Of a stretch of 64,000 nucleotides of DNA, positions 1-9,204 are shown one piece after another. The notes under the pieces are model-generated. The model had not been told where the DNA came from. It ran no database searches and saw only the letters and a program-made list of their open reading frames with translations. The DNA is from Ectocarpus siliculosus (Eukaryota; Sar; Phaeophyceae; Ectocarpales; Ectocarpaceae). The stretch is from contig FN649743.1 in the NCBI GenBank assembly GCA_000310025.1, positions 4,092,807-4,156,806 on the forward strand. Direction: 5' to 3'. Every line of letters begins with the position of its first letter. The stretch's first letter is position 1. The position numbers and the translations under genes are program-made.

Positions 1-134
1 TTTTTACCTCTCTACCTGTCTCTGTCTCTGTCTCTGTCTCCTCCGTCTCTTTGTCGGTTCATGTCTTTTGCCGAACATGCTTCACGACCACGTCCCCCCA
101 CCAACGAACAACGACGCATCAGAGGCCAGCCCTC

Positions 135-3100
135 ATGGCATCATCCAAAGCTTCCGTTTTGGTGGTAGCAGCGGCAACGGCGGTCTTCGCCGTCGCGTAC
201 GCGATCGCACGACCCCGGAAACTCAAACGGAGGTGTGATGATGCTGTGGATTACAGCCGTTACTGCCGCTTCGTGATGCCTGTTGCTCGCTGTGGTACCG
301 TTGAGTGTTCGTGTCAATATGGCGGATACCCCTCCTCTTGTTGCTGCATCGCTGACCGCCTCCCGAAGCTTGTCGAGGCCTTTCCCAACAGACTGCTGTA
401 TGATAGAGTTCGGTGGACACAACGGACTGTGTGGAGTTACACGTCAGTGGGTCTCTTGATCTCGGCCGTCTCGCTGCGGCCGAGGCTTTGGCGGTCCTGG
501 GGCTTGTCGCCGTCGCTTGCCCCGCGGCGGGTTTTTCATTTCGTCCTGGTGCTCGTGCTCCTGGGGTGCTTTCCACCGCAAAATTTCTTCGGGGTGGCAC
601 AAGCACGTGTGTGCACGCGGAGTTGCGCATGTGCCACTCAGGGCGCCCCCCCCACTCCTACCCCGAATCTGTAAAAGGAGTACGGCACGATGCCTCTTTT
701 TCGTTGATTGACAGCATAGTCCATGCGACCTCGTCCAGCTTCCCTCCCCCCCCCCCCGCTCGCCTGCCCCTCGGCGCATGCCTCAACATTGGTTTGTTAA
801 TGCAAAAAAATTGCGCGTTCCCCTCAGGAACGATGTGACGGGCAGATTGCAAAACTTGGTGTGGCATAAGCCTCTGTCGGGGCTTCCGACGGAGGGGGCG
901 GTCCTTCTCGTGGACGGGGCGTACATGCTTGCCGAGGGGGTGTCGTGGAATCATCTCGAGCAGGAGCTGTGGTGGGTCGGTGAGGAAAACGTTTTTCGTC
1001 TCCGCCGGTATGGGCTGGTTGGAAGCTCTGCGTTCGCTCTCGCGCCTGCACACTTCACTGAATAATCCTGCTGTAAGTTTTTTCTCACGCGCAAACTTTG
1101 TGTGAGTCATTGTGCTTAGAGTTCGCTCTCACATGCACTCTTCATTAAAGCATGTGAGTGTGGGTACGTGTGTTTGTGCACACCGATTGACGAGGTCCAC
1201 GACAATATTCACACCTTTTTTATTTCTTACATCCCCCCGAATCGTACAAGATTCATGAACTTGTTTTTGTCTTCCTGGCATCAGTCTCACCTCCTTTCTG
1301 CCCTAGGGTGATGCCAACCTGAACTTGTCGAGCGTGGTAGCATGAGAGCGGCCTTGTTGGTGTCGCCTCATGACCTGCTTTATCACCACTCTGGTGCGCG
1401 AGTGTGTGCTTGTTTTTGTTCTTTGCATCGACCACGCTAACCGGCTGACCTATGAAGAGACGTCAGTCAGTCTCAGTGCGGTTGAAAACTTGTGTGTGCG
1501 TGCTTGTGTTTTTTTTCGAGACTCGTCAATACGAAATCACAGAATGGCGAGTGCGGTCGGATCCCATGTAGTGGTTATCTGTCAACAGTTTTCCTTCCAA
1601 GCGTTTCTTTGTGGTCTTCCTACGGCGGGGACACGGTAATTTTCGCCGCACACAAAGCATCGAGTCCCTACTCCCTCGCCAAAGAAGCATACCACCCCAC
1701 ACCCCCCTCATCTCTGTTATGCCCCCCAACCAAGAACGCCCACACATCGTTTACTACAATAACGGGTCGGTCTCTCGCCGTCATACCAATTACATTGTGC
1801 ATGGTCTTACCTGCTAGATGATACTGCTATCATCGAGCAAACCGCCCCTTTTTGGACGTATGGATTTGTCACTTATTGTCGTTGGCTTACGCTTCCCGCA
1901 GATATCAACGGGAAGATGATAATGAGGCTTTTTTGTAAGTCCGATGAGGACGGAGAGGATGGCCTTGGCGCCTCCCTGGCAGCGGAAGGCTGGGATGTAC
2001 AGACCAGGTGATTCTTTCTGGCGGCGGTCTTTGGCCATCCCGTGCAAGCCCTTGACAATATGTACCTAACTGCCGCAGCACACCATAAACTTCGAAGGAC
2101 ATCATTTGCGCTTCGTCAAGAACACCAGCATTAAAGTGCAGGGTGGTGTATACATTGCGGGCTGGCGGCTTTCCAACAGCGTATATCAATCGTCTTTTCC
2201 ATCAGCACATCCCTTGCCCGTCCCTCCTTAGTTTGGAAGCGAGAAATCCCTTTGTAACCGCTGTAACTTTGAGTGAGGTCCAAGTGCTGACGTCTATGCT
2301 AGAAGCAAGAGACGTGCCCCCTCTCGCACCCGTCGCCAATGGTCAAGTGAGGGAGGCCTGCAAGAAACATGCTCCTCCCCCTCCGTGTGCAAGGAAGTAT
2401 GCACAAGATGCCGAACACCCTTAGCAGGATGCAGCGCACCCTCCATACGACTCGCCGGATACCTCACGGCGCCTCGCGCTAGGTGATGTGAGAGCCTGGT
2501 TCCGTGAGAACCCAGCGCGTGCTCCGTCCCCGGCCTTGTAGGGGTGCGAGGTCAATGGTCTAACGGCTACGGCATGTACGACTATGAGTACACCCCCATG
2601 CCCCCTCCCCCCCCCGCCCTCCCTTCCCCTCCGAGTGTGCAGACCCGGCTCGCTCGCGCTCCGAGAAGGGGGGGCCCGTGGACGGAAACCCGGGTATCCT
2701 CTGGTGGTGGCGTTCGAAGACGGTTTTTTTTTGTGCGACCCTTCCACCGGGGGGCGTGTCGCTGCCGCCGCGGCTGCCGGAGGGGAGGACGAGTACGAGC
2801 AGCTGCCCAACACCCGGCTGAACGACGGCAGGCAAGAAGGGAGGAGGGGAGGGGCAGCTCGAGTCACTTTTGTGAGCGTGTGTGTTTATTGTTGTAGCAC
2901 CGACCGCGTAGCGACGGGCTGATCAATTGGTCTCAGCGCGGCTTAGAACGGAAGACGCTGCTAAATGGCAATGGATATGGGGGGCCGTGAGGGGGAGTGT
3001 ATGCCTTTTTTTATCCGTGCATGTCGTTGTTTGATTCTTTGATTGGGTCAGTTTTGTATCTGGTCGACCTTTGAAATTCGCCGAGGTGCCCTGCTTGTTC

Positions 3101-6100
3101 ATGTCGTGTGCTCTTTATCACGTTAGCACCAACCGTGCCTGCTAGCTTGACCAATGAAAGCACGTGAGAGACATTTAGCGGGTGCTGGTACGTGCCTGCT
3201 TGTTTTTGGCGCCCGATGCCACGCTGTGGCAAGGTACCAGGCCGTATACGGTGTGGGTGGACGTTGTGCCCCTCCAGCTCTTTCTCTCCTGCGCTCTTCA
3301 CGCGTTGAACATTGTGTAGCGTTGGTGCTCCGGCAGTTGGCAGTACGTGCTCGATGATCGGCACCACCAGGCACTTGAAGGTTTGCAGGCTGTGGCGTGA
3401 TGCACGTCCTAGACGCTGTGCCCACCGTTTTCGGCTTTATCTCTTGTTTTCGTGTTCTCTATTTTTTTGTCTCAGGTGCGATCGCCAAGGGCGCTTCTTG
3501 TGCGGCGGGATTAACCTCGAGAACATCGACCAGCCGCCGGACTTGTGGAAACCTCGAGCCGGCGTGTTTCGCCTCGAGGAAGGGAAGGGGGTGCGGCGGA
3601 TCCTCCCCGACGAGGTGACGTGTTGTTGCTGTTGTTGTTTGTCTTGTGTTCACAGAGAGTACCGCCGCTACTTTTGGAATGTATGTGTAGTTTAAGCTAC
3701 TTTTGGAATGTATCTGTAGTTTAAGCTACTTTTGGAATGTATCTGTAGTTTAAGCTACTTTTGGAATGTAGTTGTAGTTGAGTTCGAGTAGCCAATCTGG
3801 TTCGAGACCTGGAAGTGTGACCTTCTCCTGTGAACTTGGAAAGCGTGAAGCTCTCCAGTCTAGCACGATTTCAGAACAGTAAATACAATACTCGGAGTAA
3901 AATATAGCACAGACGTGGAAGCCACAAGCCCGGGGAGTAGACCGGCGAACGCGACTGCAAGTTTAGGTTCATGCGCAGGTCCGCAGGTTGGCTGCAACGG
4001 TGTGCGATAACCTGTATCTGCGTTCAAGAAGGGGACTTGAATACAATAGCAATGGGTACGAATCGATCTGTCTCATGCGAGCAGGTAGATACAGACGTTG
4101 GAAGATCAGAACACGCCGTGAATGCCGGCAACTCACACTATACTTGCTTCCAAGGGTGGAAGAGTGAATGCATTCGCTGTTACGTTAGTGATTCATGTGC
4201 ATGGTTCATGTATTACCCATGCTCTAAACCCGATGGCATGGTCGATTGTGTTTTTGATGGTTGCTTCCGAAGTACATTGTGGGTTCACGGAAATTGTGCT
4301 TGAAGGTTTGAAGAGGGACAGCACTTTCTCGACCTTCCGCGCGATACAAGAATGAATCCTGTCCCGTTGCTGGCACGCTCCAGACCCAGGCGCCCAGAGC
4401 AGTTCGGATAAACGGCGCAACACATGCCACACCTTCTCGATGCCACGATCCACGCGGCTCCCCAAAGAAAGTAATCTTGGGTGTCTCTCTTTCATGTCAT
4501 TTATTCTGGTCTCCAGCAGTCCTTGAACTTTTCTGGGTGTGGGTGTTTGTTTTTGCGATCACGCAGCAGCGGTATTCCTGCAGCAGCCACTATGTCGTGC
4601 GTTCTTCTCCGCCCCAACAGCAGTGCTGCTCAGCCGGAACTCGCTTGTTTTTTCGATATCGTCCCTACGCGGCCTCATATTCCTAGTCGTCGCCCCCCCG
4701 CCCTTGCCCTCGACCAGGAGTTTCGGTGCTACAACGGCACCTGCTTCTCGCCGGACGGGCGGACCATGTACGCGGCGGAGACTCCCCTACAGAAGATCGC
4801 CCGCTACGACTACAACCCCGACACGGGGGACATTACGAACAAGAGGGTGTTCGTGGAGCTCGAGGCAAGCCGGGAATGACGTGAATGACACGAAACACGT
4901 TGTTGTGTTGTGGGAGTGAATGAAACAATACGGCACGAATTATTGTGGACGTTCCGGGAGTCGTGAGTCAGATATCGAGGAAGGGAGAAAATGGGCTGGG
5001 TGACTCCATCGCTTGTACAATAGAACTGCGGGGTTGGAGTGATCGCTAACAGTGATTTGCACCAATTTCGACTTCGTGATGACTCACTCAGAGAGAGTCT
5101 GTGAAAGTGTGTAGACTATGTGGAACATTTTTTTTTTTTTTCACATATTCGAGAGTATGTAGATAATGAAAACATTGATTTATTTTTTCTCCTTTGGACG
5201 TGGAAGTTTATCAAGAGCCTTGGATTCTTGTGTGTGGAACACAAGGAAGTATTGTCGAGGTTTGGTTGCGATATGTTGTCATGGGCATTTCTCGAGATAT
5301 TCGGATTGAACAGTAGACTCGGTGCTTCCATCGCCATTTATGAAATGATGTACATAGCGCCAAGGAGTGGAGTTTGTTTTTCGTTGTACGAAGCGCTTGC
5401 TCTCGAGAGCGTTGTCGTTGAGCGATCGACTACAACCGGGTTTCGGGGCGACCGTGTTTGACAAGAGGATTCCCTCCAGAGCGATGACGGAGAAAGAGAG
5501 TGACGCGGGCGCCTTTCGCGAAGGAGCGGTATCACACCCCCTTGCTGCCGCACTCCCTTGACCGCAGCCTCGGTGTTTTCGCCCCTTCCCCTGCACATGC
5601 GAGGAAAACACAAATGAGCAATAACTCCTGGCCCTCGCTTATCTTTCTTCGCATGCGCCTCGCTCGTTCCTCTACACCCCCCTTGCTTGCTTGTTTTTTT
5701 CAGGAGGGATACCCTGACGGCGCAACCGTAGACACGGAAGGTTGCGTATGGGTTGCCATGTTTAGCTGCGGGGAGGTCCGCCGATTCAGCCCCGAGGGGG
5801 AGCTTCTTCGGACAATTCCTGTGAGTTGCTTTGTCAAAGGCTCAAAGGTGGCAATTGCTGCTGTTTCTTTATTATTGAACCCTCCAGTCTCTGCTAATCA
5901 CCTTCTACCATCCATGCCGGTCCAACTAACGCGTCAAATTATGCCGTTCATATTCTACAAATACCGGTTTGCCTCTGCTCAGCGCCTTCTATCATTCATA
6001 CCGGTCCAGCTGACACTGTATATTGTGCCATCCATGTTTTGCTATTCCGTCTCTGCTCGACACCATCTTTCATCCATACCGGTCCAGCTGGCACTTCATC

Positions 6101-8500
6101 TCATACCATCCATATTTTACCATCCTGTCTCTGCTCGGCACCTTCTATTATCCATACAGTCCAGCTGACACTTCATTATCATACCATCATTTTTTGCCCT
6201 TCTGTGTCTGCTCAACGCCTTCTGTTATCCATACCGGTCCAACTGACGCTGTATATTGTACGATCCTTATTTTACCATCCTGTCTCTGCTCGATAACTTC
6301 TGTCATCCATACCGGTCCAGCAAGCACTTTATATTATACCATCCACATTTTACCATCCTGTCTCTGCTCAACACCCTCTATCACCCATGCCGGTCCAGCT
6401 GACGCGGACACCTTCCGTGGTCACAGGCCAACAACGCAAAAGAGTACTGTACACGCTACAATGAAAACAACACGAGTGAGACCTCATTCATCGATTTTGC
6501 CCACCCGATGTCCAACACGCCAAGGGACAAGGCAGCACGATCACTCAACTGAGGAAGTTGCGAGGCGAACTGTTCTGGAATAAGTTCACCAGAATTCATA
6601 AAGAAAAAGGGTTCTGCGCTCTGCAGACTAAGAGGAGATGGCGGTTTCCTATGTTAGATTTTGGAGTCTATTGGATGTTGCGCGAAAGCCAGTAGCAGTG
6701 ACTTTTACGTAGATACTCAACCGGCCAATCGACGGCTGTTTTTGAAACGAAAGTGTAGCTTGGTCATTACCCCGCCGTTGCCGTATTTCACGCTTCTCTC
6801 ACTTTCCTTGAAGTCTAGGGGCGCCTCCACCTGTTCCTTTCCTCATTCCAATATATGTTACTCTGTTATTTGATTCTTACAGTAATTTATGTCCGGGCAG
6901 CCCCACTTCATAGGTACCAACTGTTCCTCCTTACCTCATCTTGTCGGCTTCCATCCACTTAGTATCGTGTTGTTCAAAGTCCTTGTCATTTTATTCTCTG
7001 TGCCACATCCCTTGTCGTTTTATTCTCGCCGTGCAGGTCCCCGGAGCGAAAAACACGACCTGCGTGGCCATTGGGGGGCCCGACCTCGACATCCTCTTCA
7101 TCACGTCCGCAAGGTGAACGGTCTCTTGGAGAATCTCGCTCCTGTTGGTGTTGCCATTGCCGTTGTTGTCGTCATCGTGTGGTCTGAAGTGATGGTGGTG
7201 GGGGGAGTCGGTGCGTCGGCCCGCTTGTCGCTACTTGTTCACCTGCTCTCGCTGCGATTCCGTTCGAACCGACAAGACGTGCGTTCATGAAAGGGCGGCG
7301 TTCGTCATCCAGGTCCATCTGATGGTGTCGTAGGACTCTCGCCGTCGCAGCACAATGATGACATTTATTACGTAACACTGTGTTGCTAGGTAGACGTGCT
7401 TTTGAAACGGCGACAGTTAGCAAACATGAGAAGAGGGTGGCTCGTTCGATTCGACGCGAGGTGTTTGACGGCGCGGGGATTTCGTTTGTATTTTTTACCC
7501 CAAGTATTTTCCCATTGGGGGGCATACTGACTCCCAGTGGTGTTCTCCACCGACGTAGTCTAGATGGCAAACGAGTCATCCCCGCCCCCCCGCCCCCCCC
7601 CCCGATGTTTGCCATCGGGGTTGGTTTTCGTCGCTTGGCAACGACGTTGTAAAACAAGCCGCCGCCCCCCAGTGTTTGCCATCGGGGTTGGGTTTTCGTC
7701 GCTTGGCAACGACGTTGTAAAACAAGCCGCCCCTCGGTGTTTGCCATCGGGATTGGGTTTTCGTCGATTGGCAACGACGTTGTAAAACAAGCCAATTCAC
7801 TTCGTGAACTCGGCAACCAGGTTACCGTTTTTGACCTCTGTTTTTTTTTTGGCGGTAACCATAATGGTGGTCGAGTAGATCATGTTGTGCGGAGTGGAGA
7901 ACCCTCACTCCGCGCAAGGGGGATGATCGCACCACGTTGTGTTCAAATGGTCAAGTATCCTCGAGGCGGTTACACAGTGCTTATAACTGTCTCTGGAAGT
8001 GAAAGCACCAGAAAATAAATTAAGTCATACGCAGCTGTCATCTGTACGCAAGGAAGTAAGCACAAGATGCCGAACACCCTTAGCAGGATGCAGCGCACCC
8101 TTCATGCGACTCGCCGAATACCTCACGGCGCTTCGCGCTTGGTGATGTGAGAGTCTGGTCCGGTGAGAACCCGGTGTGCTCCGTCCCGGCTTTGTAGGAA
8201 TGCGAGGTCAATGGTCTAACGACTACGGCATGTACGACTATGAGTACACCCCCCCGCGCGCCCCCCTCCATTCCATTCCCATATTTCATCGGGGTGTCAG
8301 CCCCATGTCCTCATGGAGTTTTCCCCATTTCGTTATTGATCGCCGTTGCTCTACGTCCTCATGACATGATACTACTCTCTATTGCTGCCAGCGTGGGGCT
8401 CAACGACCAGCAGCGCATGGAGCAGCCCAACGCCGGAGCCGTGTTCGCGATCCGACTGGAAGGGGTCAAGGGGATTCCGGAGCCGCGCTTCCGTGGATGA
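135..8500 (+). CDS. SMP-30/gluconolactonase/regucalcin-family lactonase, membrane-anchored, 9 exons
   Basis: Six-bladed beta-propeller lactonase family; members hydrolyse sugar or other lactones with a divalent metal. Exons, all in phase: 135-232, 828-1007, 1902-1934, 2643-2831, 3476-3614, 4718-4864, 5704-5820, 7037-7113, 8392-8500; 362 residues. Family signatures in order: LAEGVSWN (Glu69, the first metal ligand), LVVAFEDGFFLCD, LNDGRCD (Asn164, substrate side), YNGTCFSPDGRTMY (Asn219, metal), GYPDGATVDTEGCVWVA (Asp267, metal), and the C-terminal block NAGAVFAIRL...PEPRF. All expected ligands are present, so an active enzyme is likely. Residues 8-27 are hydrophobic and followed by RPRKLKRR, giving a signal anchor that soluble relatives lack. 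The start at 135 is the first in-frame ATG; an out-of-frame ATG at 61 would overlap it if transcribed. Introns 4 and 6 begin with GC. The substrate is unknown. Confidence 0.9.
1902..1934 (+). other. 33-nt micro-exon of the SMP-30 gene
   Basis: The acceptor is GCTTCCCGCAG and the donor TTTTTTGTAAGT. The exon enters with two nucleotides carried from the previous exon and leaves two, so it joins FRLR to LPGSLALREGG without a frame change and supplies YQREDDNEAF. It covers the loop between the first and second propeller blades, a variable stretch in the family, so the call rests on splice sites and phase rather than on conserved residues. Confidence 0.7.
2386..2615 (+). repeat. Splice-adjacent repeat (long form), copy 1, upstream of SMP-30 exon 4
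   Basis: About 225 bp, highly similar to 8043-8270. The 3' core holds TTGTAGGGGTGCGAGG, then GGTCAATGGTCTAACG (tRNA D-arm or box-A like), then TACGGCATG and a C-rich end. That end forms the pyrimidine tract of the acceptor at 2641-2642. Confidence 0.88.
2832..3475 (+). other. GC-AG intron (SMP-30 intron 4)
   Basis: The exon ends AACGACGGCAG and the intron begins GCAAGAAGG; the acceptor is TTTTTTTGTCTCAG. Joining them restores LNDGRCD, a family signature, and no GT donor nearby does. Apart from the C at position 2, the donor fits the consensus well. Confidence 0.85.
3668..3780. repeat. 29-bp tandem repeat, about 4 copies, in SMP-30 intron 5
   Basis: Units starting CTACTTTTGGAATGTA begin at about 3668, 3697, 3726 and 3755. 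The first three are almost identical and the last diverges. Confidence 0.9.
4865..5703 (+). other. GC-AG intron (SMP-30 intron 6)
   Basis: The exon ends GTGGAGCTCGAG and the intron begins GCAAGCCGG; the acceptor is GTTTTTTTCAG. Reading through meets TGA five codons on, and the only nearby GT lies after that stop, so the GC donor is needed to reach the next exon (EGYPDGATVD). Confidence 0.85.
5887..6412. repeat. 78-bp minisatellite, about 6.7 copies, in SMP-30 intron 7
   Basis: Units beginning GTCTCTGCTC start at about 5887, 5971, 6049, 6127, 6204, 6282 and 6360; the spacing is 77-78 bp except for a longer first unit. Each carries CATACCGGTCCAGCTGAC. The last unit runs into the dispersed repeat that ends GACGCGGACACCTTCCGTGG, also found near 24.2 and 40.2 kb. 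Confidence 0.92.
7604..7795. repeat. About 66-bp tandem repeat, 3 copies, in SMP-30 intron 8
   Basis: Three units start with TGTTTGCCATCGGG at about 7606, 7673 and 7738. Each contains GGCAACGACGTTGTAAAAC and ends in AAGCC; the first two are followed by C-rich spacers. Each unit is partly palindromic (GTTTTCGTCG against GACGTTGTAAAAC). Confidence 0.88.
8043..8270 (+). repeat. Splice-adjacent repeat (long form), copy 2, upstream of SMP-30 exon 9
   Basis: It matches copy 1 over its whole length (AAGATGCCGAACACCCTTAG at the 5' side, the D-arm-like core, then TGAGTACACCCCCC). It lies in intron 8, about 120 bp before the acceptor at 8390-8391. Confidence 0.88.
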
Positions 8501-8856
8501 GAGCCCAAATCTCCTTCTCCCTGCAACTACTTTTGTGTTTCGTGGACTTTGGCTGTTGGTGTTTCGTCGACGGTTGCTGGTCGTTCCAACCGTGCATATA
8601 TATATTTGTTTTTTTCCTCTTTAAAGTTGCCGTCGCTCCAGTTTCTAACGCCTTTGACACCTTTGGGCCCTTTATGCTAAAGTTTGGGGTGACGCAGACA
8701 AGAAGTTTTCTGGGATGGGGGGTTGTTGGTGCGAGAAGAGGTTTCGGCAGTCCTTGGAAGTCTATCGACGACGGCCTGGAGCGACTTTTACTTGGGGAGA
8801 AACGTGTGTATTTGTTCATTGGTTCTCGTTTCTTGTTTCGACAGTCTTCCCTGCTG
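8501..8856. other. 3' flank of the SMP-30 gene
   Basis: Presumed 3' UTR and downstream sequence between the convergent SMP-30 and MYB genes. It is T-rich, with an ATATATATAT run near 8597. I see no further coding region. Confidence 0.5.
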
Positions 8857-9204
8857 CTACTGCTGCTGTGAAAGATCCCAAGGCAGGAATGACTCGCCCT
8901 TGAGTGTTATTTTTCGTGTGAAAGACGACAATAAATGGCTACAAACTTCGGCGGTTGGTTGTTGATGCAAGCAAGGTAAGTCGTGGGCAAATCTCGATGA
9001 CAAGTCACCAAGAAATAAAGGAGATTGGAATGAATGTCGCACCTCGCGCTGCCGGAGTTGCTTCACGTATTTTGCGTGGTGGACCTTGGTCTGAACGGTT
9101 GTCCGAGTCTTGACTAGTTTAGCAATGGCCCTCCACTGCATCCCATACCGCTCCAGTCCATCCAGGAAATCGGAGTTCTGCTTTGTCCAGCGGCCCTTCC
9201 CCAT
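8857..9204 (-). CDS. Single-repeat MYB-like protein (SHAQKYF class)
   Basis: A 115-residue frame opens with one MYB/SANT repeat. Residues 5-50 carry RWTKQNSDFLDGLERYG, the second tryptophan in MQWRAIAKLV, and a recognition helix RTTVQTKVHHAKYVKQL. In the plant and stramenopile SHAQKYF class the last motif is SHAQKYF; here it reads HHAKYV. Such proteins are usually nuclear DNA-binding regulators. The sequence after KQLRQRE is not conserved-looking and a possible donor (GAG|GTGCGA) sits at 9043/9042, so the true C terminus may be spliced to something I cannot identify. The gene converges on SMP-30. The MYB repeat is well supported; the exact end and whether the gene is expressed are not. Confidence 0.65.
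   Translation of the reverse strand: MGKGRWTKQNSDFLDGLERYGMQWRAIAKLVKTRTTVQTKVHHAKYVKQLRQREVRHSFQSPLFLGDLSSRFAHDLPCLHQQPTAEVCSHLLSSFTRKITLKGESFLPWDLSQQQ

Noticed and set aside
7604-7795. A 15-bp stretch ACGACGTTGTAAAAC identical to the M13/lacZ-alpha primer region, suggesting cloning vector
   Set aside because: It occurs three times inside a genomic tandem repeat and the flanking bases do not match vector, so it is a coincidence.
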